Of a DNA stretch of 64,000 bases, positions 36,917 through 49,896 are shown in pieces. Every line of letters begins with the position of its first letter. The first letter of the stretch is position 1. Made by a program: the position numbers and the translations under genes. The DNA comes from Ahaetulla prasina (Eukaryota > Chordata > Lepidosauria > Squamata > Colubridae). The stretch spans positions 96,213,825 through 96,277,824 of the forward strand of contig NC_080543.1 of NCBI RefSeq assembly GCF_028640845.1, written 5' to 3'. The notes under the pieces are model-generated. The model did no database searches. It had not been told where the DNA came from and saw only the letters and a list, made by a program, of their open reading frames with translations.

Positions 36917-36924
36917 CTCTAGAC

Positions 36925-37320
36925 CAGTGATGGCTAACCTTTTTGCCATTGCGTGCCAGGAGGGCGGGACGGGGGTGGTTGTGCAATGTCACACCCATAA
37001 TTCTATGTGCCCCGTCTGCATGTGCACGTGCGACCCCCCCCCACGCTCCCTCACTCTCCTGGCACGTGATGGCCCAGTAGGCCCGTTTTTCTCTCTCACC
37101 TGGCTCTAGAGCCTCTCTAGGAATCTGGGAAGGGCGAAAATGGCCTTCCCCATCCCTCGGAGGCCCTCCGGAGGCCAGAAACAGCCCCTTTGCCAACTTC
37201 CAGTGGGCTCAGAAGGCCTGAAAATCAGCTGGCCGGCCGTGCATGCATGCAGGAGCTGAGCTCACATGCCCAATGATATGGCTAAGCATGCAAACTGTGG
37301 CCATAGGTTCACCATCACGG
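36925..37320. mobile_element. Non-autonomous hAT-type element (396 bp)
   Basis: Left end CAGTGATGGCTAACCTTTTT and right end ATAGGTTCACCATCACGG form inverted repeats. A perfect 8-bp duplication CTCTAGAC lies at 36917-36924 and 37321-37328. It is the same family as 35969-36264, with a longer GC-rich interior and no transposase. Confidence 0.93.
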
Positions 37321-37328
37321 CTCTAGAC

Positions 37329-38015
37329 TATACAGGGGTCGGTTACAGTATTTGGTACATTGGAAAGGGTACCCATTGTCTGAAGCTACTTGGGTGAAAA
37401 GTTGGGATGTGAATGCTGATAGACTACTAAAACAATTTCATGATAAATTTTTTGAGAAACCAAAGCATCCTCCTGGAGGGGGGAGAAGGGGTTAAGTGGT
37501 TTTATGTACAAGGCATTAACCCATTCTTTTGTGTTTTGTCTATTTTATTTTTCAGGGTGTGTTTTTTTTCTGCAGGGTAGGATGCCTGTCAGCTTTGGAA
37601 GCCATATTAGGCTGGAAGCTTCCACGCTGCCACCTTCTCTTGTGTGGGAAAGTAGGAGGGGGGATTTAGTAGAGGGGTTAATAATAACAAATAACAAAAT
37701 TTAGTAGAGGGGTTAATAATAACAAATAACAAAATAGCATTCTTCCTTTTGTTCAAGGTCAGGACGATCCTGCATTTGGAGAAGGAGTGGTTGGAGTGCT
37801 GTCTCGAGATGGGACAGATGGTAATTGAAGCATGTGATCGACTGATGAGTGAGGGGATGGTTTGGGGGGTTTTGATTTACAGAGGGGAAAACCCGGAACT
37901 CTCAGATTTGGGTTTTCCCAGATGTGCTAGCATACCTACTCTAATAAATAGAACTGTGAGAAATGCTTGCTTCAGAGTTTTTAATTGGAATTGGGGGTTT
38001 TCCAGAATGCTGACA
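37329..38015. other. No gene recognised; contains a 35-bp direct duplication
   Basis: Noncoding sequence. At 37664-37735 a 35-bp unit beginning TTTAGTAGAGGGGTTAATAA occurs twice in tandem without visible change. Confidence 0.7.
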
Positions 38016-38100
38016 CCATGTTTCCCCAAAAATATGACCTACTCAGAAAGTAAATCCTAGCTTGATTTTTACACATGCGCCCAATATAAGCCCTACCCTC

Positions 38101-40229
38101 AAAATAGAATAGAATAGAATAGAATAGAATTTTATTGGCCAAGTGTGATTGGACACACAAGGAATTTGTCTTGGTGCATATGCTCTCAGTGTACATAAAA
38201 GAAAAGATACGTTCATCAAGGTACAACATTTACAACACAATTGATGATCAATATATCAATATAAATCATAAGGATTGCCAGCAACAAGTTATAGTCAGTG
38301 AATCTGAAAAAGCAGTAAGAGTTTTGAATCTATCACAGTTAGACATTGTTTACCCTAGTTTACATTTCACAGATAGGAAAATAAGGCTGAGATATGGTGA
38401 CTTTCTGAGGCCACCTATTCAGTCTACATGCAAGAAGACTTTGAACTCCTTTTACAAAAAAATTGTCAGTTTTCCAAAATACATAATAGTTTGAGGGTTT
38501 TCTTGCAAGTGAACATTGGAAGTTACTGAGTTGGCGCAGAAAGAACATTCTTTGTTGTCCTTTTTAATGATGTTTTGATGTTAGCTGTCCATTTGAGATC
38601 TTGCGATATGATAGAACCCAGAAATTTGAAGGTTTCTACTGTTGATACTGTGTTGTCAAGTATTGTGAGAGGTGGAAGTATGGAAGGGTTTTCCTAAAGT
38701 CTACCACCATTTCTACGGTTTTGAGTGTGTTCAGTTCCAGATTGTTTTGGTTGCACCACAAGGCTAGTCGTTCGACCTCTCGTCTATATGCGGATTCGTC
38801 ATTGTCTCGAATGAGACCAATCACTGTTGTGTCATCTGCGAACTTCAGTAGCTTAACAAATGGATCATTGGAGATGCAGTCATTGGTATACAGAGAGAAG
38901 AGAAGTGGGGAGAGCACACAGCCTTGGGGGGGCCCTGTGCTAATTGTACAGGTATTTGATGTGATCTTGCTTAGCTTCACCTGCTGCTTCCTGTTTGTTA
39001 GGAAGCTTGTGATCCACTTACAAGTCTGTTCCGGTACCTGTAGCTGGTTTAGCTTAGTTAGAAGAATGTCTGGAATGATGGTATTGAATGCTGAACTAAA
39101 GTCTACAAAAAGGACCCTTGCATAGGTCTTTGGAGACTCAAGATGTTGTAGGATGTAGTGCAGAGCCATATTAACAGCATCATCTGTTGATCTATTTGCT
39201 CGGTATGCAAATTGCAAGGGGTCTAAGAGCGGATTCGTGATGGTTTTCAGGTAGGAAAGCACTAGCCTTTCAAAGGTTTTCATGACTACAGATGTTAGAG
39301 CAACTGGTCTGTAGTCATTCAGTTCCTTGATGGTGGGCTTCTTCGGCACTGGGATGATGGTAGAGCGTTTGAAGCAAGAAGGAACATAGCACATCTCTAG
39401 TGATTTATTGAAAATATGGGTGAAGATGGGGGCCAATTGGTCAGCACAGACTTTTAAGCAAGAAGGAGTTATCTTGTCTGGGCCTGGAGCTTTTCCTGGC
39501 TTTTGTCTGTGAAATAGGTCCTGCACTTCCTTTTCTGTGATCACTAGGGTTGTGAACCCAATGAAATGGGGTCAGTTGTAGGAGGCTTGGCTGTTGTTGG
39601 TGTGTCTGAGATGGGGTTGTGGAGATAGGTGGCTGTAGTTTCCTTTCAAACCTGCAGTAAAACTCATTCAGGTCATCTGCCAGTTGTTGATTACCTTCAG
39701 CCTGGGAAGGAGGTTTGCCATAGCCGGTGATATTTTAAGAGTTTTCCACATGTTTGCTGGTTCATTTGCTGAAAATTGATTCTTTAGCTTTTCAGAGTAG
39801 CTTCTTTTTGCTGCTCTTATCTCCCTTGTTAGTGCATTTCTGGCCTGATTGTACAGCATTTTATCACCTTTTCTGTAGGCTTCCTCTTTGGAATGTCGTA
39901 GCTGCTTAAGTTTAGGTGTAAACCAAGGTTTGTTATTACTGTGTATTCGCAAGTTCCTTGTAGGTACACATAGGTCTTCACAGAAGCTGACATATGATGT
40001 TACAGTATCTGTGAGTTCATCCAGGTCTGCAGAGGTATCTTTAAAAATATTCCAATCAGTGCAGTCAAAACATGCCTGTAGCTTTAATTCTGATTCCTCC
40101 GTCCAGGTTTTCACTGATTTAATTATTGGTTTTATGGCTTTAAGTCTTTGCCTGTAAGCAGGTACAAGGTGAATCATGCAATGATCAGAGTGTCCTACAG
40201 CTGCACGTGGTAAAGACCGATAGGCATCT
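38101..40229 (-). mobile_element. CR1-L3 type LINE (AATAG-tailed), internally rearranged
   Basis: The 3' end at 38101-38286 has six or so AATAG units and the TTTTATTGGCCAAGTGTGAT segment seen at 21481. The reverse transcriptase at 38636-39544 carries [41 protein letters not shown] and [12 protein letters not shown]. The linker before it is at 39668-40177 (HLVPAYRQRLKAIKP, ALTREIRAAKRSYSEK), and GHSDHC near 40175-40190 is the end of the endonuclease, where truncation falls. The C-terminal coding region is missing: 38287-38535 is foreign DNA that also occurs at 43045-43296. Frameshifts remain near 38690 and 39545. Confidence 0.9.
38287..38535. repeat. Copy of downstream DNA embedded in the LINE
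   Basis: About 249 bases nearly identical to 43045-43296, differing mainly in homopolymer lengths. It is bounded by AGTTATAG on the left and GAGTTGGC on the right, short sequences it shares with the LINE at the joins. Confidence 0.9.
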
Positions 40230-42844
40230 TTTATAATAAGCCCTAATTAATAAATAAGCCCTAATTAAGACCCCACCCACTCCAGGGTACACAGGTAAAA
40301 ATTAAGCTAGGGTGGGGATGGGGAGTTGGAGCTGCCCTATTACTTACCTTCAGACAGTTGCAGCCAGGCCTCACACACCTTGGCTCATTTCTTCTGTAGC
40401 CAGCAAGGCTTTCCTGAAGGCCTCTGTAGCTGATAACAGATCGATCAGGAGCCCTGTTATTGGCTGCAAAGGCCTTCAGGAAAGCCTTGCTTGCTGCAGA
40501 AGGATGAAGAAGTTCCTGAAGGTCTCTGATAGCGAAAAAGAGGCCTGGGGCGACACACACAAATGAGGTGAGTCAGTGGATGACATCCCCCCCCCGCCCG
40601 AAAATAAGACCTGATGCTTTTTTTGGCAGCAAATAAAATGTAAGGCAGGATCTTGTTTTCGGGGAAACACGGGTAGCCCTGCCATAGCCTGAATACCAAC
40701 AGATAGAATCTGTTCTATCCAGAGCAGGCACAGCATGCAAATCCTGATAATCTAACAACGATGAGAAATTATGCCACACTGGATTCTGTTTTGATGTTTT
40801 TATGAGACATCTTCATCATCTTGGCAGTCATTGTGCTAAGTCTTCAAAGTATGTCAGCTCAAATTTGTTTTGAATAATTCAATGCAATAATGGAACTTTT
40901 AAAGATGTACAAAGAAACCTGTAATATTTTGTATTTGCAAATGCTTGTTCATTCTGAGAATGCATTATTGTATATTATTTATGGTTTCCTGATCTTCAGG
41001 GTCTGCCTTCAATATGTGGAAGTGGCGTTTTAGCTAAATATAAACACTATGAAATCTCATTTTCAAAAGCCATTTTTTGTTCCACTGAGATTATTCAAAG
41101 AAAGCAAGCTGCAACATAGTACATCTCTAGTGATTTATTGAAAATATGGGTGAAGATGGGGGCCAATTGGTCAGCACAGACTTTTAAGCAAGAAGGAGTT
41201 ATCTTGTTTGGGCCTGGAGCTTTTCCTGGCTTTTGTCTGTGAAATAGGTCCTGCACTTCCTTTTCTGTGATCACTAGGGTTGTGAACCCAATGAAATGGG
41301 GTCAGTTGTAGGAGGCTTGGCTGTTGTTGGTGTGTCTGAGATGGGGATTGTGGAGATAGGTGGCTGTAGTTTCCTTTCAAACCTGCAGTAAAACTCATTC
41401 AGGTCATCTGCCAGTTGTTGATTACCTTCAGCCTGGGAAGGAGGTTTGCCATAGCCGGTGATATTTTTAAGAGTTTTCCACATGTTTGCTGGTTCATTTG
41501 CTGAAAATTGATTCTTTAGCTTTTCAGAGTAGCTTCTTTTTGCTGCTCTTATCTCCCTTGTTAGTGCATTTCTGGCCTGATTGTACAGCATTTTATCACC
41601 TTTTCTGTAGGCTTCCTCTTTGGAATGTCGTAGCTGCTTAAGTTTAGGTGTAAACCAAGGTTTGTTATTACTGTGTATTCATAGTTCCTTGTAGGTACAC
41701 ATAGGTCTTCACAGAAGCTGACATATGATGTTACAGTATCTGTGAGTTCATCCAGGTCTGCAGAGGTATCTTTAAAAATATTCCAATCAGTGCAGTCAAA
41801 ACATGCCTGTAGCTTTAATTCTGATTCCTCCGTCCAGGTTTTCACTGATTTAATTATTGGTTTTATGGCTTTAAGTCTTTGCCTGTAAGCAGGTACAAGG
41901 TGAATCATGCAATGATCAGAGTGTCCTACAGCTGCACGTGGTAAAGACCGATAGGCATCTTTTATAATAAGCCCTAATTAATAAATAAGCCCTAATTAAG
42001 ACCCCACCCACTCCAGGGTACACAGGTAAAAATTAAGCTAGGGTGGGGATGGGGGAGTTGGAGCTGCCCTATTACTTACCTTCAGACAATTGCAGCCAGG
42101 CCTCACACACCTTGGCTCATTTCTTCTGTAGCCAGCAAGGCTTTCCTGAAGGCCTCTGTAGCTGATAACAGATCGATCAGGAGCCCTGTTATTGGCTGCA
42201 AAGGCCTTCAGGAAAGCCTTGCTGGCTGCAGAAGGATGAAGAAGTTCCTGAAGGTCTCTGATAGCGAAAAAGAGGCCTGGGGCGACACACACAAATGAGG
42301 TGAGTCAGTGGATGACATCCCCCCCCCGCCCGAAAATAAGACCTGATGCTTTTTTTGGCAGCAAATAAAATGTAAGGCAGGATCTTGTTTTCGGGGAAAC
42401 ACGGGTAGCCCTGCCATAGCCTGAATACCAACAGATAGAATCTGTTCTATCCAGAGCAGGCACAGCATGCAAATCCTGATAATCTAACAACGATGAGAAA
42501 TTATGCCACACTGGATTCTGTTTTGATGTTTTTATGAGACATCTTCATCATCTTGGCAGTCATTGTGCTAAGTCTTCAAAGTATGTCAGCTCAAATTTGT
42601 TTTGAATAATTCAATGCAATAATGGAACTTTTAAAGATGTACAAAGAAACCTGTAATATTTTGTATTTGCAAATGCTTGTTCATTCTGAGAATGCATTAT
42701 TGTATATTATTTATGGTTTCCTGATCTTCAGGGTCTGCCTTCAATATGTGGAAGTGGCGTTTTAGCTAAATATAAACACTATGAAATCTCATTTTCAAAA
42801 GCCATTTTTTGTTCCACTGAGATTATTCAAAGAAAGCAAGCTGC
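39383..42844. repeat. 1.73-kb tandem duplication, two copies
   Basis: Copy one spans 39383-41112 and copy two 41113-42844. They differ by a handful of substitutions and homopolymer changes. The unit joins the 5' part of the CR1-L3 LINE, the right half of the terminal-inverted-repeat element and about 440 bases of flank. AACA is present at the left edge, the central junction and the right edge. Confidence 0.95.
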
Positions 42845-43044
42845 AACAATAAAACTAATTAACATAAATATGTGCAGTTTTAACAGTGAATAAGGATTAA
42901 CAATTTTCTAAATGGCATATAACCAAAATTATGAGCAATTTCAAGTAAACTTGTCATTTTTGGTTGGCTGAGTCACAGAATGAAGGTGATAAATTAAAAT
43001 CAACTTCCTCTTCCCTCCAAGCAAGATACATTTAACTTGTTTAG

Positions 43045-43296
43045 AGTTATAGTCAGTGAATCTGAAAAAAGCAGTAAGAGTTTTGAATCTATCACAGTTA
43101 GACATTGTTTACCCTAGTTTACATTTCACAGATAGGAAAATAAGGCTGAGATATGGTGACTTTCTGAGGCCACCTATTCAGTCTACATGCAAGAAGACTT
43201 TGAACTCCTTTTACAAAAAAATTGTCAGTTTTCCAAAAATACATAATAGTTTGAGGGGTTTTCTTGCAAGTGAACATTGGAAGTTACTGAGTTGGC
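43045..43296. repeat. Probable source copy of the segment embedded at 38287
   Basis: Here the 252-base segment continues smoothly into nonrepetitive sequence on both sides, so this is probably its original location. Confidence 0.85.
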
Positions 43297-44129
43297 AATC
43301 ACTGAAACATTGCTAGCTTTTTCACTTCTGATCGTTTCAATATGGGTTAGCAGTAACTTCATCTCTTTAAATGCTTTTTACAGACTGGCATCTAATAAAA
43401 CTCCAACATTTTTGAACAATGTAATGTAATGTAATGCCTTACATGTAATTCTGTACTGAATTCTATGGCATTTAAACCAATTTAAATGTTTCTATGGTTT
43501 ATTATTACCCTATATATTTCTTTATCCTCAGTACAGGAGCCCTTTCTCATATATAGTAGTTAGTGCCCTCTTGTATTCATTTCATGGTTTCTGTTTCATT
43601 TCATGGTTTCTGTATCAGTCTTAACCATGGATCTTTATCTAGATGTTTAAATACCTAGATCTCCTTCTAGAAGAATAGGGATTAAAATATGTAACAGGTA
43701 TATATGGCTTTCAAATTTTCTTATCCAACAGAATTTACTAAGATGTATTATTTGCATGGGAGACTAAACTAGGTTCATATTTAGTAATTCATTGTTAATT
43801 TCTTATATAAAAATAATTATATATCTTTTCTAAAATGGCTTTATTTTAAGTAAAAAAACAATCCGGGAAGTACTTATATTTAAAATTTCTAAGAGCAATT
43901 CAAAAAAATTAAGGAGCTATTTTTCCCAAGGATGGAATTCCCCCCCCCTCATTTCCTTCTAATCTCAGTTGTTAAAAATCACCCGCACAACTTCATCCAC
44001 TTTATATCTTCCTGTTGCTCACTTCACTATTAAATGTAATTTCCAGCCACCAAAAAAGTGCCCATTCTTGCATAAAAGTGCATGTTGTCCTCTGGCTGAG
44101 AATACATTCTGTAGATCAGGCAAGGAATT
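43297..44129. other. No gene recognised
   Basis: AT-rich noncoding sequence with a short AATGT run near 43420-43435 and no convincing frame. Confidence 0.5.
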
Positions 44130-44285
44130 CCGGCTGTCAGGGTTGGGGTGAGAAGAGCCTTCTCCGCTGTGGCCCCGGCCCTTTGGAACATCTTATCCCC
44201 TCAGGTTAGATTGGCTCCCACCCTCCTGACTTCCCACAAGAGCCTGAAGGCCTGGCTCTGCCAGTTGGCTTTAGGCCCTAATGAG
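44130..44285 (+). mobile_element. L2-like LINE fragment, ORF2 C-terminus
   Basis: The plus strand reads RRAFSAVAPALWNIL then RLAPTLLTSHKSLKAWL. This matches the L2/CR1 end pattern of RAFS, AP.LWN, LP and a final helix KTWL (compare RAFSVGAPTLWNDLPP at 61460-61510). Only about 50 codons survive. Confidence 0.62.
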
Positions 44286-44339
44286 GGAGTTCCAAACTGA
44301 AGGTGGTTGATCAACTAACAGCAGCTCCCACCTCCCTCC

Positions 44340-46205
44340 TGGTATATTCTGTTAATTTTCTCCCCATCTTTTATTGTAGTTTCCCCCCCTCCCCCCCACT
44401 CCATCCCCTCCCCCTCCCTCCAAAACCACCCCCTCCCTCCCCCACCCAACTTCCCAGAACAAACACAAGGTATAGTTCAAAAGAAAAAACAATCATTCGC
44501 TAAATTTTCCCTAACACAAATTATAATCCTCCTCTTCTTCTCAAATCCTAACTTCCCCCATACAAATCAAAGATAAATACATCCTAATCATTCAAAAGCA
44601 ATCTGATATCTCTTAATCTGATATCTATTTTGCGTATATTCAATCCATTTTTTCCATTCAGTTAGATATTTTTCTTGTGTAGTGTCTTTCAAAAAAGCTG
44701 AGATTTTAGCCATCTCAGCCAAATTAGCAATTTTCAATATCCATTCTTCTATTGTAGGTTTCTCTTTTTTCTTCCAGTACTGTCCTATCAGTAGTCTTGC
44801 TGCTGTTATTAAATTTAAAATCAACTTAGTCTCAGTTACTGTACAGTCCGTAATAATTCCCAATAAGAAAAATTCGGTAGGAACTTTATCTTCTTTTTCA
44901 AAACATTTTGTATAATCCACCAGATCCTTATCCAAAAAACCTTAATCTTCTTACAAGTCCACCAAATATGAAAATATGTAGCATCATCACAATTACATCT
45001 CCAATATTTCGCTTGTATATCTGGATACATACATGATAATTTCTTAGGGTCTAAGTGCCACCTATAAAACATTTTATAAAAATTTTCCCTCACATTCTGT
45101 GCTTGCGTAAATTTAACATTTCTAACCCAAATTTTTTCCCAAGTTTCCAAAAATATTGGTTCTTGAATATTTTGTGCCCATTTTATCATACAATCCTTTA
45201 TTAAATCCCTTTCAGAGTCTATTTCTATCAACACATTATACAATCTCTTTATATGTGCCTGAGTTTGATTTATAATTTGTTTTACTAAGTTTTCTTCATT
45301 CTGCATGATACCAATTTTCTGATCTTCTTTCCACCTAGCTCGTAATTGCCCATGTTGGAACCAAGTATAATTTTTCCCTTCTTCTTTTAATTGTTGCAAG
45401 GATTTTAATTGTAAATTACCTCTCTCAAAATATAAAAGTTCTTTATAAGTAATCATATCCTGTTTCTGTTCTATATTTATACTCTCTATTGCATGCCTGG
45501 GGTTTGCCCAAATAGGAATTTTATAGTTCAACTTGTAATAGTATTTCTTCCAGACACGCAGAAGAGCAATTCTTAATACATGGTTCCTAAAGGCTCTATC
45601 CACTTTTTTATCATACAATAAATATGCATGCCATCCATATAATAAATCATAACCTTCTATATTCAAAATCCTTTCCTCCGTTAAGTTAAACCAATCACTT
45701 ATTACCAAAAGAGCAGCTGCTTCATAATATAATTTAAAATTGGGCATTTTTAAACCTCCTCTTTCCCGTATGTCTTGAATTATTTTCATTTTAACTCTCG
45801 CTTTTTTACCTTCCCATATAAATTTATTAATTCCAATCTGCCATTCTTCCAAATTTTTATCTTTCTTAATCATTGAAACAAAAATAAAAATCTAGGTAAA
45901 ACATTCATTTTAATGGCTGCTATTCTCCCCAATAATGATAATTGTAATTTTTTCCAATTGAACATTTCCTTCTGAACATTTTGCCATAATACCTCAAAGT
46001 TATTCTTATACAATTTCACATTTGAACAAGTAATATAAACCCCTAGGTATCTGACCTTTTTTACAATTTCAAATCCTGTTGTTTCCTCTATTTTTTCTTT
46101 CTGTTGTCTAGTCATATTTTTTGTTATCACTTTTGTTTCATTCTGATTTACTTTAAACCCTGAAATGTTTTCATATTGATCAATTATTTCCAGCAAACAT
46201 ACACT
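44340..46205 (-). mobile_element. L1 LINE, 3' half only
   Basis: A 5'-truncated L1 on the minus strand with the last third of ORF2 and a 3' noncoding region (44340-44587). ORF2 reads in three overlapping frames: 45870-46196 (ISGFKVNQNETKV, RYLGVYIT, LGRIAAIKMNVLPR), 44836-45873 (INKFIWEGKKARVKMK, GGLKMPNFKLYYEAA, and the zinc-knuckle YWRCNCDDATYFHIWWTC) and 44588-44935. Two frameshifts break it. The 3' region is a G-rich polypurine tract on the sense strand with CTTGTGTTTGTTCTGGGAAG, closely matching the half-L1 at 13262-13330. Confidence 0.9.
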
Positions 46206-49200
46206 TGAGTATGTGTGAATTCTTATTTACCCACTACAAGCAGGCAGATTAAAACAATAAAGACTAGCAATGCAGTCCTCCAAAAGCAGTTTCTAAGACC
46301 TTAAATTGCCACAGTCACAACAAATAATGTACATTTTCATTGCCATATAACAAAACAACAACAACCCAAGTTATGAAAGTGAAGATAACCTGCAGAAATC
46401 ATTATTTTAGGAGAATGGCTCCAATCCATCCACAACACAATAATTTAGCTAGTGGTATCATAAAAAATATGCCTGTGGTTTGCTGAAGGAATTTGATACT
46501 TAAGGTCCTGAATGAAAGAAATCTTCCAATGGAGTTGACAGTTATGGAAAGATAGTACAAAGAAAATACGCTTATTCAAACAAGAAAACCTAGGAGATAC
46601 AAGAAATATCTAGATAAAAAATTATGCCATGTAAAGTAGCATGGTTCAGCTTTTTGGACACAGAGTTTATTTATATATATTGAAGAGAACAAAAATGTTT
46701 TAAATATCAGAACATGAGAATATTAAAAAAATTACAGTTTTAAAATATTGTGCCAAGACAATCCAGTAAGGGGACAGAATGATACCTAGAAAAGACAGTT
46801 GAATGAAGCCTTCACTTTTCCAAAATGTAAAGAGAAACTGGAAAACAGTTCAACTAGAGAATTAAATACAAAAACTGATGCCATCTATATCCTAAATGAT
46901 AAAACAGCCAGATTCTTGTTTCAAAGAGAGAAAAACTGAAAAATTGGTAATTACTAATAAAGGATTTTTGCAAGATATGATCAGCAAGACACTGATTTTC
47001 TCACTGCACCCCATCATCTCTAATGGAAGGCTCGCAAAGACCATATTTTCCAGGCCATACGTTTAAGAGGGAGTCCGGAACATAATGTGAGAAAATATGC
47101 CTGGAACACAGAACAGATTAATTTTAATGACTGTGGATAATTCATGATGTCAACTGAAATGGGAACCATACAGTCAACAGGCTACACTTCATATTGTAGT
47201 TTTTTCCCCTTGATATAAACTTACCATTGAGAGGGCTGGAAGATATTAAATAAATGGATTCATTAGTGAATAGATCATATATACTATAACTGAACTGCTG
47301 TGAACACAACTTTCTGGAAGTAAATATTTCTATCTCCTTCAATTAAGTCTTCATCATTCACTTCTTCAACATGCATACTGCTCAAACTATCCAAACCAAC
47401 TATTCTGTAAAGAAAAGGTGCTATAATATGAGCCTCCATGACGGTTAGATAGTGAAATATGTTACATTGAGTACTTACTGTTACATGAGACAGATACAAA
47501 ACCCAAGACTAAGAATTTAAAGTCACACTTATGTAAAATGCCTATTCTTTATATGCTGTGTACTCTAAATTCTCCATTGATTGCAATAGACCCTGTTGGC
47601 ATAGTTCATTACATTTGACAAGTGAAAAAAGGAAACATCTGCTCAAATTAAATCAATGTATAACAATAGTGACTCAACGACATTGTTGAGAATTAAATGA
47701 ATATTTGTATGGTGTGTCATATATCAGACAATTCTTAAGTGAGCCAAAGCTGAAGTACTCATATTACGAGTCTAACTAAGGCTCTTTCAAATCAGATTCT
47801 GAGTAAGTAGGTAGAACCTGTGGTCGCAGATGACCCAGATCTTCCATTTACAGACTTTTCATTTCAAAGACCCTTCTTATTTTACCCATAAACACTGAAT
47901 TCCCTTTATGGGAAATGGAAAAAGTACAGGAACTAATGCAGATATGACAAAGTAGTCTTCTCTAAATTAATGTGATTTATATTGACACATAGACAATAAC
48001 TTAATTTGTACTTACATGTATTTTTCTAATATGCAGTGACCTTAGTTAACAAATATGTTTATGTACAGTGCTTCTTGTAGTTGCTTAACAGTTTCAGTTG
48101 GTTCCTGATAGTATGGCCCATTACCAGGTAAATTTCCAAAACATTTAGAAAGTTAAATGTTTTGACTGTGCTTTTCTCAAAAATGTACAGCTCTCTTAAG
48201 TGAAATAATTCAATGAACAAAAGCTAACCGTAATTTGTAAAAAAAATAAGAAACCATTAAAAATTCTTTTTAAACCACCTTAGTTAAAAATGATGAAATA
48301 TTTAACTCAAAATTTAATTTTTATGTATTTAATGAATACTCTGTCACTCTCTTTAGGGAACACAAAATGAGAGTTAAATCTTTCAGAAAGAATGTAGTCA
48401 GAATACCAAAAATACAAATAAGGCAGTCCATAGACTATAAGAGTGATGTGTAAGAGATGTCTGAACAGCCAGGAATCTCATTTGCTTTGAGTACTTCAAG
48501 ATTTTTCTTAAACAGATACAAAAATCCTTTCCTACTGAAGAACTTTAAAGAAATTGTAAAATTTACAACTCTTACTAATATACAGAGTTTCACAAACAAT
48601 TTCTTCTAATAGAAAAAGTTTCGACATACATTTCTTTTCTCTTTTCTTTTATGCAGTTTCAATTATTTTTCTGAAGAGAATTATCTCAGATTCATGCTTT
48701 TTACATAAAAAAACAGAAAGGTAAATCCTCTATTTTAAGAAAACTTGTAATACTGTACATACTTTTAAAAAGAGAAGTATTCCTTATCTTTGTTCCTATT
48801 TATACCTCTATCTTCATTTATCTAAATATAAAAAACGCCTCATTGACACAGCAGGTCTTGGAAGCTAAGACTGGAAAAGAAACATTAGAGATTTCCAAAG
48901 CTGTCGGCTGGAAAGCAAGCATATCCTGGAAGAAGCAGTAGCAAGCTGGTTCCAGGAAAATTTTATTAATAAAATTGGGAGAAACCAAGTTCATATTCAC
49001 AGTATGTAAGAATTTTCACAAATGTGGAGTCCTTCTCGTATCTGAGCTTGGTTGCTTGCAGATGTTTCATGAGCAACATACTGTATATTCTCTTTTACTG
49101 GATTTTCAGAACTATCTATTCTTTGTGTTATTTATTTCTTTTCTACAAACTCTGCAGAGTTTTACTAGAGAAAAAATGGATCCTAGCAGAACTCTCACCA

Positions 49201-49888
49201 ATGCTACCACACATATCATGGCAAAGTCCATAAAAAAACTCTGATAATATATTCTATTTCCTTGCTTTCACAAACCGTTTGTTTATATTCACATTCAAAT
49301 GCAAAATATAGCCATTAAACAAGGAAAAGTGTTTTTATTTAAACACTTTTGACAAAACTGCCTGTCCAAAAATTATAGCAAAGTGCTCCTTGTCAAAATA
49401 GAGGAAAATGATGATTGGGCTAAAGCAATTTACCTGGTTTGTGTACAGAAACTTGTTTTGTTCCACTTTGCCAGGTGTGTGGATAGCAGAAAGTGGTGGA
49501 GGCCAAGTGTGGGTCATTTCCTTAGAAAAAAATGAGAGAAATTTCAAAAATATAATATTATAAGGTATTAATATATTTTAAACTTGAAATTCTAAATTCT
49601 AGAACAGGATTTGTGGCAGTTTTGTTGTCAACATATTCATTTTTTAATAACAAAAATCCCACCTATACCAAAATGTATGAAAAAATGATTCTACCCATTT
49701 GCATGATCACACTTTCTATCAGCCCTCTCAGGTAAACCAGATAGGAAACACAATTAGATGAAGTGATTTTATTTTATTGTAGCAGAATCTTGCAAGTCTC
49801 AGTGTAAGCTTCCTGGTGCTACAGTACTTTTAATTACTTGATCCAATAGGGCAGGTCCTTCCTAAGAGTCTTTCTCTCACCCTTAAGC
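46206..49888. other. No gene or named repeat recognised
   Basis: The longest featureless stretch of the window. It is AT-rich, and its frames (such as 47284-47499 and 48975-49244) resemble no known protein. About 49045-49075 shares GAGCTTGGTTG with 18765 and may be an old repeat. Confidence 0.5.
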
Positions 49889-49896
49889 CATTAGGG

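Larger units (their letters stand above)
38016..42405. mobile_element. Terminal-inverted-repeat element, invaded by a LINE and partly duplicated
   Basis: The left end (CCATGTTTCCCCAAAAATA at 38016) and right end (complement CCGTGTTTCCCCGAAAACA at about 40673) match the short element at 34787. AATAAGCCCTA motifs lie inside both halves. A CR1-L3 LINE (38101-40229) sits within it, so the element is older than the LINE. The right half occurs twice through a 1.73-kb tandem duplication, giving a second right end at about 42405. No transposase was seen, and the superfamily is unknown. Confidence 0.65.

Noticed and set aside
46206..49888. Host gene exons in the longest repeat-poor stretch
   Set aside because: I looked for frames with splice sites and known domains on both strands and saw none that could be supported.
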